The notes under the pieces are model-generated. The model made no database searches, was not told the DNA's origin, and worked only from the letters and a program-made list of their open reading frames with translations. Both the position numbers and the translations under genes were made by a program. Positions 38,730 to 50,636 of a stretch of DNA of 64,000 nucleotides are shown here, piece after piece. The stretch comes from Brachionus koreanus (Eukaryota; Rotifera; Eurotatoria; Ploima; Brachionidae), in contig PJRA01000263.1 of the NCBI GenBank assembly GCA_016987375.1, positions 3,681,680-3,745,679 on the forward strand. The letters run 5' to 3'. Numbering within the stretch: position 1 is the stretch's first letter; each line of letters opens with the position of its first letter.

Positions 38730-39283
38730 ATGAAATCAATATTTTTTGCGGTATTGATAATTGCCACTTCAGCTTCAGGTAAAAAAATGTTGACCTTTTT
38801 ATTTTTTAAAATGCTTTTGTTAATTTAGGCCAACAGTGTAATCAGGCCAAGATTTTAAATGTAAGAACATCAACTTCAGAAAATTCCAAATTAAACACAG
38901 AGACCGCCTTTATTATACAATTTAAAGCTCAATGCCAGAATAATGCCAGAAATGTTCCATTTTATGCCGAAATAGACGGAAAATTCTTGACTTCATCGGC
39001 AGATGCAACTGGAGAAAATTATGAAATAAGTTGGTCTGAACCTATTAAGAAGGCTAGATCAGGTGAGATAAAAGTTAGAATTTTTGACGAAGAAGGATAC
39101 GGTGCATTTAGAAAAGCTCAGCGAAGTGGAGACTTAAGCAGTTCCAAAGATCTGCAAACTGTTACATTCTATCATCAAGGCTCCTATAAAGGACCATCGG
39201 TACAAATTGAGTTCCTGGTTACTGTTCTATTTGGAGTTATTTTCTATTTTGCCAAGAGCTCCATGAACAAAATTCAAAATTAG
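38730..39283 (+). CDS. SSR4: Translocon-associated protein subunit delta
   Basis: Exons 38730-38778 and 38829-39283, 167 residues. There is an N-terminal signal peptide (MKSIFFAVLIIATSASG), a luminal beta-rich domain with two Cys (near residues 20 and 54), and one C-terminal transmembrane segment (FLVTVLFGVIFYFAKSS) leaving a very short tail. Length and layout match SSR4/TRAP-delta, a subunit of the TRAP complex beside the Sec61 channel in the ER, which helps insertion and glycosylation of secretory proteins. The phase-1 intron sits right after the signal peptide. Confidence 0.92.
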
Positions 39284-40224
39284 ATTAGAATAAATACAAC
39301 TTTAAGTAAAAGAACAAAAAAAAATGTTTATAATCACTTAAGCTAAAATTATTTAGATTTTAATAATTTTTTTGGTTTTATATTGTTTTAAAAATTATTT
39401 TTTTTTACATTAATAAATTTAAAATAAAAATATAATTTTTTTCTAAGTCATTTTTAGCAAATAGTTGATTTATTGAATTTTCATTAGATTGTAAAATTGT
39501 CTTCTTCTTTAAATTATAAATGTATGGACTGCTTTGCCTCTACTTTCTGTATGAGTCATGTAACTTGAAAAATAGTTGAATGGTTAATTGATCTAAATAC
39601 TCAAGACAAGATCAAGTTACTTCAAAAGTTGAAATTTAGTCATAAAATTTTTGGATTGCAGCATTTAATTACTGTTGGTTTCCACTCATTAAATTTTTTC
39701 TAAAGACATCTAAAGCATTTGATCGTTCATTGTTTAATAGAACTAGAACTGTTCAATAAAACTTTTTGTCGTAAATCTTCAAAATTCATCCATCTCTACA
39801 AAGCTATCAAAATACAAATTTTTCAAAATTATTGAATCATCTAAATTTTTCACTTGTTTTTTGGTATATTTGGAAATTTTTTTTTAACAAAACAGAAAAA
39901 AACCTGTTTGATTTATAATTGTTTATATCAAGTCTAAATTTCTATTAAATTGGTTTTTAACCCAAATTTTTTTTTTAATGTTTTATTAAAATTTTACAAA
40001 AATAATGGCGCATCAGATTTCGTATTTTAGTTGATAAAAATTAATTTTTTTTAATATATTTTTTTTTAATTTTGGTGCTGCACCAAATGGATTATTAAAA
40101 ATAAATTTTTTTTTTGTATTTTAATCGAGAGAATACGGAAAATTAAATAAACAATTAAAAATTGACACTTCATCCAGATTTTCAAGTCTAAGAATATTAA
40201 GGCTTTTATTTAAATTGACTAATA

Positions 40225-40310
40225 ATATATTCCGGGTTATTTATTTATTTGTTTATCTGTACCGAGCTAAAACTCCTTCAGATTGGATTCGGATTATCAA
40301 ATAATAACTC
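40225..40310 (-). mobile_element. LINE 3' end fragment
   Basis: Read on the minus strand it ends AAGGAGTTTTAGCTCGGTAC followed by AGATAAACAAATAAATAAATAA, a simple A-rich tail. The same AGCTCGGTACAG block ends the LINE relic at 14490-15060. This suggests one LINE family; the flanking 300 bases upstream on the minus strand are somewhat less AT-rich and may be its 3' UTR. Confidence 0.65.
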
Positions 40311-40934
40311 TTGGTTTGTTATTATTTCAGTAAATAATGAAACACAAAGTGAAACAATTAGGGGAGTAAAGCATCGCGTTTGCTCGCAGCTAACAAGATT
40401 TGAAGCAAGGCGGAAATAAATAATGAATGTGCTGCCAACGTCAGTCAGTCTTTACAGCAAGTTCCATCAACTTTGATTATTCCTTTATAACTTTTTTCAA
40501 GTGTCTATGAAATTTCACAAAAACTGAATTCAATTTTTTCCGATTGAAACTCTCTAGAACCTCAAAGGTCAAAAAAATACTTTTTATGCAATGAACACGG
40601 AAGACAGGTTGTTGTAAACAAAGAATATTATTTTATTAGTTTATTATTTAGTCTATTTACAATTCGTTTGACTTTTAAAATGTACCAATTTTTTTCCTTA
40701 AAAGAATTTAGGATAAATTAGCCATACATTTAGTATATGAAAAATTTTCCTCTTGAAAATTTTGATCAAAATTTAAATCATTTCTTTGTCAAAAAAAAAA
40801 CTCCTAACTTATAACTGCTTTTACAACAGTACGTAAAACAAGCTAAATTTACATAATTATTTTATTCTTTATTTTAATAGCGGGAGCGTATATTTCAAAG
40901 TTTTAATATTTTGAAAAAGCATTCAACGTTATAC

Positions 40935-41128
40935 TTAACACTGTTATACTTATTGATGTCAATTTAACATCTTTTTTATGCTCTAAACCTTTGAGGCTGT
41001 TCATCACATTTCCAAAAATCCAATTTTATTTTAAAAGTCTTAAATTTTTAGTCGAGTATGGAATACCATTTAAAAGATATATGAGCAAAAAGATACAGTC
41101 AAACTGACACCGGTCCTTTGAGTGTTAA
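40935..41128. mobile_element. TTAA-bounded MITE, family B-like
   Basis: Starts TTAACACTGTTATAC and ends CCTTTGAGTGTTAA, with TTAA at both borders. Inner arms are nearly complementary: gatgtcaatttaac...tatgctc on the left and gagcaaaaagatacagtcaaactgacacc on the right. Non-coding. Confidence 0.6.
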
Positions 41129-41793
41129 TTCTTTATATCTCTATTTGAATTATTATTATATAATATGATTCAAAAATAAATATTCTTTATTAAAATATTT
41201 AAAATTTAAAAATTATAGTTAATTTTGAGTAATAAATTGTTCAAAATCAAAATAAAGCAGTAAATGATCTAAAATTTTGAGCTTTGAGCAAGTTTTTTTC
41301 AAAAACAATTCCTTGGATGATTATTCTCTTATTCTCCAAATTAAAACGAAATTAAAAAAATATAATTTATGATTTTTAATAATAAGCTTATTTTTTCTAA
41401 ATTTTTTTCATTTCACATAATAACATTATATGCTCAAAACAGTCAATTAATTTATTTAATATTAAGTTTTATTTTATTTCAAAAAATAGGGACAAAATTT
41501 TAAATTTTGGATATTTTTATCAGTAAATTAAATTAGAAATAAATTCAAAAAATAGTTTTAATTTCAAAATAAAAAGAAATCATGCAAAATGTAACAATCA
41601 AAATACAAAAATATATTTCTTTCTGAAACTAAAAAAAATAAGACTTATATTATGTAACTGGTTTTATTCTAAAGGTTCGCAAAGTAAATAGAAGAAAACC
41701 AACGGTTACTTAGCAACAAATAATATTATTACTTTTCATCTATTTAATACTAAAGCTTAATTTAAGAAAATTTTTTCACGTATTAATTTTAGA

Positions 41794-42987
41794 ATGAACT
41801 ATCACAGTGGTTTAAATATCCTGGGAAAAGGTATGAACCGTTTGAAAAAAATTATTAATCTAAATTATTTCTATTAAGTTGACCCTAGCAAAACAGTTGT
41901 AACTCCACATGAGTTTGTTTTCAAGCTAAAAGAAGCCAATGCCATTAGCTCAATAGATTATGAAAGACTAAAAGCTATTTTGAATAATGATGCTATAGCT
42001 GTACCAACTAAAGACTGGATCGAAAAAGAAAAAGACAAGCAGTTCCAGAATTTATTTAGACAATTGTGGCCGAATACTTACAGATCCATTAATTCGCTTG
42101 AACCTAAAACTGTACCAGAACTCATTTCTGAATTAGAAAAAAAAAGGGCTATTTCGGAATTGATTGCTAAGCAAGACTTGGAAAGACATAAAGTCTCTTT
42201 GGTCCAGAATGCATTTTTATCCAATTATCCTAATGCTTTCACCTCTAAAGCAAATGATACTCTAAATATTTGTATCAATGGCTTGTCATCAGGTGCTCCG
42301 AAAATTGAAATAAATTCAAGCACACCTTTACCTTCAAATGAAGCACCAAAGCCAGTTGATGAAAAAAAATATCCGAATTTGGCTTCTAGCTATGATTTCA
42401 ACTTTAAAACTACAAAATATTTAGACACTATTGTTAATTCACCTTATAATCCAGACGATTTGACAAAAGAAACGGAACTTCTCAAAAGTATTCAAGAATC
42501 GCAAGAAAAATTGAAATTAGCTAAAAAATTAGAAAATACTACTGATTTGGTTGATGATATAATTGAAAAAGTAAAAATTTTGCAATTTGAGATGAAAAAA
42601 AAATCAGCTTCATTTAAATTAATGAACGACATTGAGAAGCTAAAAAAAGAGCATGAAGAAAATGAACATAAAAATGAATTGATGGCTCTCTTAGAAAGTG
42701 AACTAGAGCGTAGAAAATACTGTCATCTAAACCATCATCACCATAAGGCTACCAAAGAATCAATAGATTCCGATTCAGATTCAAGCTCGGATAATAGAAA
42801 GAGATCTAAATCACCCATTTCAATATTACATAAACCACGAATGTCAGTAACTTTTTCAAAAAATGCTGGTGAATCAAGCAAAAAAAGGAAGAAATCAGCA
42901 CAACGACTCAGAAGGTCCAACTCTTATATTGGTCCTAAGGTTGATTGCTGGAATTGCAATTGCAATCATGATAGAAATGTATATTGA
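41794..42987 (+). CDS. Unrecognised coiled-coil protein with Cys/His-rich end
   Basis: Exons 41794-41830 and 41879-42987, 381 residues. The N-terminal 130 residues look globular (HEFVFKLKEANAISSIDYER, then RQLWPNTYRSI). Residues about 190-275 are Lys/Glu-rich and likely coiled coil. These are followed by a His run (HLNHHHHK), a Ser/Asp patch, a basic stretch (KKRKKSAQRLRRSNS) that could be a nuclear localisation signal, and a final WNCNCNHD. No catalytic motif is visible and I do not recognise the family. Confidence 0.75.
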
Positions 42988-43697
42988 AAGGTGTGAATAA
43001 AATTTCAAAAAGCTTTAATATTGATTATTCGTGAATGAAATTAATCAGATATATTGTTATCAATTTGTTTTACAATAAAGCTTTAAAAAAAATTATTTTT
43101 TTGTTAAAATTCTTAAATTAATAAAATAAAAATTTAAAATAGAATAATAAGAATTTAAAATCAAAGTTGAAGAAATGGTTTGTCGTCACGTTTTTAAATT
43201 TGTAATTTTAAAATTTTTTATTTTCGTTAATTTAATTTGTTGTAAAAAAGTTTACTTAAAGTTCTTTAATCAAATCATTTTTTCAAGCTTTGATTCTGAT
43301 GAGCCGGTAAATTAAATAATTATGGTTTAAATGATAGAATTCAAAAATCACAAAAAAGTCATATTTCATTAGATTTTAAAAGGTTAATTCATTATTGATT
43401 TTTAAATTACATGAATAAATAAAATATTAAAAATAAATAAATTGTTTATTTTGAATATTTGAAAAACTAAAAATACTAGATCAGACAATTTCAAAGTTTT
43501 TCAAAAAATATGTTAAAATGGAAATATGCGTTCATAGCTCTTTCAACCTAATGTTGTTTATCATTTAAAAAATTTATGAGAGATTTCTACAATATGGTGT
43601 TTTTGCTTTGTAATTAAACTTGATTATTACCGATTTTTGTTTCAGCTCCATTTTTATTGATTGATCTTACAAGATTTTTAGTATTTGTCAATGGCTT

Positions 43698-43918
43698 TTA
43701 ACACTAGAAGAACCAAGCAGTTTTTCACGTTTTTTTAATTCAAAAATATTTTATAAAAAAGCAATAATTTTTATATAGTAATATAATCTTTTAAAGAAAA
43801 TTTTAAAATCCACATAAATCAAAAGAGACATATTCATTTGAAAAATCTATTAAGATAAGAGGATTTAAAAATTTTTTAAACGAGTCAAATGACTCGTTTG
43901 GTGTGCTTCTAGTGTTAA
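43698..43918. mobile_element. TTAA-bounded MITE, family A, copy 2 (inverted)
   Basis: Begins TTAACACTAGAAGAACCAAG and ends TTGGTGTGCTTCTAGTGTTAA. Its interior is the reverse complement of the element at 289-516 (shared ACGAGTCAAATGACTCG near one end and TTTTTCACGTTTTTTT near the other). Confidence 0.82.
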
Positions 43919-44789
43919 AGGACTACTGCAAGTTTATTGATAGATTAAAAAATCAAGTATAAGAAAATCTTTTAAAAATTTATTAAAGATTGTAGTATGG
44001 TTGTCTTGACGGTCAAATTTGAGATAAATGTTAGTCTCTCTCAATTAAAAACTTTGTTTGTGGTTAAACTCTTGGATTGCAGAACTTACGAAGTTATTCA
44101 AGGCCAAAAAATATGTTTTTATCCAAGTTTTTTTATGTTTTGAAAAAAAAAGCTAGATAAGTAGGCCAAATAAAAAATTCTCTTTTTTAAATTGAATTTA
44201 ATAGTTTCAATAAAAATCTATGAATTTAAATATATTTTTTAAGATTTTGTTTTATTCTTAAAGTAAATAATACTACATGTCTGAAACTAATTATATAAAA
44301 AAAACACAGCTAAAAAACCACCTTGAACAAGAATGTGTTCAAGATTGATTATACGAATATTTGATTACCCAAAGATCCAAAATAATAAAATTAAGAAAGC
44401 TTAAAAATGCTAGTTTGAATAACGAGTATTAGATATAATAAAAGAAGTGCTTCATGGTGGTAATAGTATTTTTAAAACATGCAGCATCAACCTAAAAGGC
44501 TTTATTTTAAAAAAGTTGAACAACAATTAATTTCCTAAGAATACATTGAAACTTAATTGCGTGTTTAAGATTTTTTGATCGAAATTTTTATTTGCCTGAA
44601 AATTGAATCCTATAAATTGAAAATTAGTGACCACTTTTTGATTGTAAAGTTTTTTATTTATTTTATTAGATTATTGAAAAATAACTTCCAAAAATCTTTC
44701 AATGGAACCTTGAGTTGAATTAATTTTTGAAGAATATTATTCATAAAAAGGTTAACCTTGCTTCGTTTTTTGGTTTTCCGATGGTTCAC

Positions 44790-45080
44790 ATTGACTAATG
44801 TCAATTTGACACCTTTATTTATGCTCTATATCTTTGAGGCTGTTCATCAGATTTCCAAAAATTTAATTCTATTTTAAAAGATGTATTTTTAGTACAAATT
44901 CTAAAACTTTTAGATTGGCATGGATTTTTAATAATAAGCTTAATTTTTCATAATTTTTTTTGTTTCAAATTATATCATTATATGCTCAAATAGTAATTTA
45001 TTATAATTAATTTATTTAATATTAAGTTTTATTTTATTTCAATTTATTTATTTCAAAGAATCGGGACAAAATCTTTAATA
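44790..45080. repeat. Diverged copy of repeat at 40950-41500
   Basis: Shared blocks in the same order and orientation: atgtcaatttgacacc/tatgctct..cctttgaggctgttcatca, tttccaaaaat..aattttattttaaaag, tttttaataataagctta and attaagttttattttatttc then gggacaaaat. The copy near 41 kb has about 280 extra bases between the blocks and includes the TTAA end at 41128. Confidence 0.65.
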
Positions 45081-45424
45081 TAAATAAAAGAAATTTTATA
45101 TAAATATGTATTAACAAGATTATCAACGGGATTGATTTCTCAGCCTTCAATTTTTTTTAATTCAATCTAATGTTTAAGCTACTAATAATTTTGACTTACA
45201 ATTTGAAATTTATTCTAAGAGAGTATCAAAATCCCGTATTGATATTGCAGTTTCTAAAATAGAAATGAAATGCTTGATTTTAATTCTGACTCAATGTTTA
45301 AAACAGGTAATTGAAGTATTCATTATAATTTAACAACGTTTTAACATTGACAAGATGATTTAAGAGACTGCAAAATCGAACAAGTTATAAATAGATCAGT
45401 ATATATAAATAGATGTACGGTATT

Positions 45425-45770
45425 GAATGTGGGTTAATCTCTGAGTTAGACAGAAAACTTGAACACTTGAAGCCTGAGGAGAATTCTGTGGATTCACTGG
45501 CCTGAGACATTGTCGAATGCTGAACTAAGAACTAATTAAGAGCTTTTAGGTCAATGCATTAAGAGAAAAAGACTGTTATGGCTAGGAAAACCAAAAGACT
45601 GTTATTACTTAGAATGAAAGAAATGAGGACATCAAAACGAGTCTTTCAATGAACACTTCAAGGATGAAGCAAGATAGGACAACCAGCACTAACATGGAAG
45701 CTACCCATAAACAGAAAGCTTACCGAAATCAGAACTCTTAAGATTGATTAAAAATTTACTTAGATAGAAT
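45425..45770 (+). mobile_element. LINE 3' ORF fragment
   Basis: Plus-strand translation with breaks gives LRRILWIHWPETLSNAELRT, then KRKRLLWLG, then GQPALTWKL. These are the usual C-terminal blocks of a LINE ORF of the RTE/Jockey sort ('RI..I.WP...SN.EL......I..R..RWLGH', 'G.P..TWR'). Decayed. Confidence 0.7.
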
Positions 45771-47125
45771 TACTTAGAAAAGAATGGGTTATCAAAAGAA
45801 GAATCTTTGATAATAGTTCAATTTATTTTACAAACACAAAAATTAAAAAAAAATTTTAATTTATAATCACAACATTAATTTTATTTTCTGATAAAATTTA
45901 AGATTGAAAAAAAAACATCTTACATCTCCAAATCAATTAGAATTCATTTAAAAAACATTTCATAGGATATAATTTATCTAAATATGGGTTTTAAATTTCA
46001 GTAAATAGCAAACAATTAAGATTTAAGGTTTCAAATGGTTTTTGATGAAATCTTAAAACATTCTTAATTGACTAATTAATTTTTTTTCTACATTTCTTTT
46101 TAAATCAATTACTATTGATTGTAATTAATTAGAATAACATTTCTATCAAATTTGTTTGTTAATAATAGTATTAATGGTTTTGATTGTATACAAGATTTAT
46201 CAAAAGTTTACATGGATTTATCAGACATGAACATTTCTAATTAACCTTAAAAATGTAATAATTTCAAATGTTGTTATCATCAATAATAATGGATTTTTCT
46301 AGGCATATCAAATTCGATAAACGGTTTAAAATATTACATACTTATTCAATACCTTATTGAATAAAATAATTTTATCAAATATATTGAAACTTATAAGATT
46401 TAAAAGTTGATTTTTGTTTGAAAAAAAAACTATTAATAATTTTAGAATACTCAAAACTAAAAGATTCGAATAGCTGCTAATTTAAAAAAATAAATATTTA
46501 TTTTTACCATTAGAATTGTTTTTCAAAAAACTTTGATTAAATATATGATTTTTTTTACTCGATTCTATCCTTGCGGATAATATATGATTACGGCTATGAT
46601 TTAAAAAATAATAATTTCATTAAAAAAGAAGGAATTTAATCAAAATAATTTTTTTTTTAAATTTTGGATATTTTACTTAAAAGCCATTGACAAATACTAA
46701 AAAATTTTAAGATAAAGTAAACTACACCAATTCATTCAAATAATCTTTTAATAAATTTAATATAAAAAAAAAAACAAAACATAAAAATTATAAATTATTT
46801 TTAATAGTCGACGCAGGCTACTTTTTCAACAAATTTATGGTCTCAAATTATTAATTTTGCATAAGATATATTACAAAAGCTATAAGTTATTAGGCTATTA
46901 TATCTAAAAATTTCTTCATGTCATTTTTGTAATTTGATCTCACATAGCAGCAAAGATTTAACATAACTTCTATAAAAATTCAATTTGGTCTTGGGGCTTA
47001 GAAATGACCTCTTCTTTATATTTTTATTTTCTATTAGAAGGTAATATCAAGCGACTTATTGCGGTTCGATCCACATCTAGCTAAACAGAAAACGACTTAA
47101 TTAAAATATTTATGTTTTATTTTTA

Positions 47126-47225
47126 GACACCAAGAGGGAAGAGAAGTTCAGGAAGACCTGGGGAGGTGGAATTCAATTTGAGAGAAGAAAAGCAGAAATC
47201 TTCAAGGAGATAAATGGAGAGAATA
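47126..47225 (+). mobile_element. LINE C-terminal fragment
   Basis: Translates as TPRGKRSSGRP, then in another frame KTWGGIQFERRKAEI, matching the C-terminal 'TP.GKR..GRP..TWRR....E' block of RTE-like LINE ORFs. One frameshift joins the two. It ends next to the inverted repeat at 47221. Confidence 0.65.
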
Positions 47226-47312
47226 TTTTAATATTTGTCTCGAGTTTGAAAAAATTGAACTGTTATACTAGCTAACAATTTATATTAATTTTTTCCTCAA
47301 GACAAATATTAA
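47221..47312. repeat. Imperfect inverted repeat
   Basis: Left arm gaatattttaatatttgtct (from 47221) and right arm agacaaatattaaaattc (to about 47318) are near-complementary, with about 50 bases between. Possibly the 3' end of the adjacent LINE or a separate small element. Confidence 0.55.
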
Positions 47313-48734
47313 AATTCAGTGCTTCTTTATATTATTTAGAGCTTTTTAAATGATTAAGCTGAAGGCCAATATTAATAATATAAATTTCAATATAAAATTA
47401 AGATTTTTTTTGGAAGAGCTAGAGAGTATATTTATTTTATTTTTATTTCAGATTATTTTTTTCTATTTATTTTACAAATTAATTTATCATCGAATCACGA
47501 TCTATAAATATTCTAAACAAACAACAAAATATTTTTGGTACCAAACTGGTTCTCTAACCAGGACTAACATGAAATTAGATAGCCTAAAATGTTTACTTTG
47601 CGTAATTTATTAATTTGTTTTTACTGACAATCAATCAAGAAATAAAATCTAAAATAAGAACTCTTATGGCAAACCAATTCATGAATAAATATGCCCTTAA
47701 GATAAATTAGAGTCCAATTATCAAATATCTATTTACTAAATAAATAAATACTCAACCAACTTATTAGAGTCATTCAACTGTGTGATTTATTGAATACATT
47801 AATTTTATTTTTTACAATAAAGTGATTTATTAAATAATTTTAGATTTCAAACAGACATACTGATAGAATAGTATTTAACATGTATTAAAAATCTCATATT
47901 TTTATCTGATATTCCACTAAATTGCAATGTCTATAGATCATTTGATCCGATAAATCGATCAATTTGTTAACATTACACTTTTACTGATCATTTATTATTT
48001 AGTCAATATAATTTCGGACTCTTGAAAATTCAGGAATTTTTAAAGTACCACTTAAACGAAAAGGTTAAATTTGTTTTATAAAAAAATAACTTAAAGAAAG
48101 TTGTTTGCTTAATACAGTAGTTTTATTACTTTAATAAGGTTATATAAGCACCGATACATTAAACTCTTGAGTTGATTTCATTCTTATTCTAAATGAATAC
48201 TGTTTTTAATTATTAGTTTGCTTGCTGATAAAAAATCAATCGATTTTACGCTTTAATTGAATTTTTCAATTTTGAGCACCGTTTTTGTTTTTATCAACAA
48301 CAAAATCTTAATGCAACTTGTTGATATAGATCTATGCAAAGAAAAAAATAAGTTTTTAATAAAAACTCAGTGGTAGCTTTTGACTTTTAGCTTTCCGTAA
48401 GAAACATCCGGCAAATAGAGCAAATTTGCTTGGACTTAGTTGTGTCAAATTGAGTAACTAGGACTTATTGAACCGCGTCGGTCTTTTGTCTATTTTAAAA
48501 CTTAACAAATCAGGAAATAATAGTTTCAAACTTAATTGAACATTTACCGGCCAATAGCAAAGTTTTTCCACTAATTGTTTTGTACTAATTTTGTAGCCAA
48601 TCTGTTAAAACTTAAAGCTCATTTTTCTATTGGCTAAATTAGGCCTCTTTAATCTTGATTTAAATCTTAGCTATTTAAAGGTAACTAACTTTTTTTGACT
48701 ATAATTCATTAGAGAATTAAAAAATTTTCAAATC

Positions 48735-50305
48735 ATGAGTAAATACATTAAATTTGATAACAAAAAACAAATACCCCTAAACTACAATGACAACATAGGA
48801 GTATCGAACCGAAACTGGACCAAAGTTGAAGTGGCTTTAAAATCAGAGTTGATTAATTACATTGGAATTAGTGGCCAATTTCCTGCTTTTGTATCATCCA
48901 TTTCAAGTAAGACTTATTATTCATATTTATCCATCAATAAAAAATCTAAACATTTTTTATTTTTTTAGATGAATCAAAGCTAAATGGTATTGACATTAAA
49001 ATAGGCGACAACATCATGGTTGTAAATGGAAAAAATGTGTCTAGAGCATGTGCCAAAAGTGTCAAAAAAATTTTAAAATCATGCCAAGAAATAACACTGA
49101 CAGTTTCCCGACCTGATCAAGAGTCTTTGGCTAAATTGATAAAAAAATCATGTCACTATGAATCTAAACAAAACAAATTTAGTTCATTTTTCAATTTGGT
49201 TAAAAAAAACATGGCTTGTATCAGTCTTGGCTTGGTCAAAGAGCACAGAGAATTAATCAAAAACATTCAAATTGAGAATACAGTCAATTATTGCTACGAA
49301 ATTGAATCCCAAGCGACTGACATTCAAAAAATAGAACTAAGTGATTATGGATATTATTCAATTCCGACTTCAACCAAGACATCAACAGTCTCTTCTGTCA
49401 CTGATCTCGAATCTTATAGCTCTTTGAGCTTCAAACCAGAAATTGAAGATTTTCTTGATCAAATTCAAAGGGCCATTGACATGTACGTACGGCCATGTAT
49501 AATGCTTAAAGTTTTGACCATTGAAGAATCTCTTTCACTCTTTCAAAATATCGAAAAACTAATTCCAATAACAAAATTTTTGGACAATATTATCAATTCT
49601 GTAGACAATGGCTCTGGATGGTATAGTTCATTGAAAATTGTTTTTGATGCTTTCAAAGTATATTTGTCCGGTCTACCAAATGCCATCAATTTACTAGAAG
49701 AACTTACTATTTCGAACGAGAAATTCATAACATTTCACGAAGTAAGTATCTTTTTCTTTTAAATTTATTAAATTAAAAGATAAATTCAAATTCATTTATT
49801 AATAAATATTTTTTTTTAGAAAATTGGTGAAAGCTGTTCATTCAAGATAATCGACTTTTTGTTCTTACCACTCAAGTTTATTCAAAATGTGATCGACTAT
49901 TTGCTAAATAGTGAGAAAATAAATGATCAATACTGCTCCGATATATGTCTACATGTACAAAAGACATTTGCCATGTTGGAAGAAAACTTGGATGATTCTA
50001 TCACACAGGTTTCAGATTGTAGCTCCATAGACATAGAGTTTGATAGTTTGAACAAATTTTCTTTAATGATAAAGCCTGACGGTAGTGATGAGTGGAAAGA
50101 GGGCGAATATTTAGTCGAAGAAAATCAAATAAAGATTGCTCATGAGAATATAAAACTTGATAGAATCAAAAATTTCAAGCATTCAAAAAATATTTGCATT
50201 CTTTTAATTCAAACAAATGATTCTAATTTTTTTGCTGTGAAATTCGCAAATGAACAAGATAAAGAGTATTTCATTCTTAGAATTAATCAATTAAACCAAA
50301 ATTAA
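48735..50305 (+). CDS. PDZ-DH-PH Rho guanine nucleotide exchange factor
   Basis: Exons 48735-48906, 48969-49741 and 49820-50305, 476 residues. Residues about 25-110 form a PDZ domain (GQFPAFVSSISN, then GDNIMVVNGKNV, then CQEITLTVSRP). From about residue 190 a Dbl-homology domain is seen: IEDFLDQIQRAIDMYVRPC, then SLFQNIEKLIPITKFL, then LPLKFIQNVIDYLL. A PH domain closes the protein (FSLMIKPDGSDEW...ICILLIQTNDSNFFAVKF). DH-PH units load GTP on Rho/Rac GTPases. The order PDZ-DH-PH at a C-terminus is that of TIAM-type factors, but the long N-terminal PH and Ras-binding regions are absent. The ATG at 48735 is the first in a short clean leader. Confidence 0.85.
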
Positions 50306-50432
50306 TCAAATCAAAAATGTAATTATCATATCCAAAAATTATTTAATTTTGTAAAAATTTATCTCAAAGCCATTGCAGTTTTAAATCCATTTATTTAATT
50401 TAATTTTTTTTTTGAATAAAAAATTTTAAAAA

Positions 50433-50636
50433 TTATTTTGTCATTGCTTTTACATGTCCTCTTCTATAATAGAGATACCATCCGGCACCAGCTAACACCG
50501 CACCTGCCAACATGAGCTAATAAATAAAATTAATAAAACTAAAAGTGAAAAAAAAAAACATTAAAATTACATTGCTTCTTCCTCGACGAGTGTTCATGGT
50601 GAACATTTTGCTTTCTTCTTTAATCGGGTCAACCAT
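50433..50636 (-). CDS. DAPIT-like small membrane protein 1
   Basis: Exons 50636-50571 and 50516-50433, 49 residues. Layout: short polar N-terminus with FTMNTRRGRSN, then one transmembrane helix (LMLAGAVLAGAGWYLYY) and a short basic tail. The FxxxTxxGRxN-like block before the helix is the signature of DAPIT/ATP5MK, subunit k of mitochondrial F1Fo ATP synthase, which helps dimers form. The phase-0 intron falls exactly after the Asn of GRSN, as in the two neighbours. A function in ATP synthase is inferred by similarity to the third gene. Confidence 0.68.

Larger units (their letters stand above)
39284..41793. other. Intergenic region with repeats
   Basis: Contains a LINE 3' tail (about 40225-40310), a TTAA-bounded element (40935-41128) and part of a repeat unit shared with 44790-45080. 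No gene seen. Confidence 0.5.
42988..48734. other. 5.7-kb repeat-rich gene desert
   Basis: Holds a MITE (43698-43918), a diverged repeat block (44790-45080), two LINE fragments and a long inverted repeat, each listed separately. No exon with convincing coding character was found between them. Confidence 0.55.

Noticed and set aside
47040..47110. Possible tRNA (ggttcgatcc resembles a T-loop)
   Set aside because: No complete cloverleaf with acceptor, D and anticodon stems could be formed around it.
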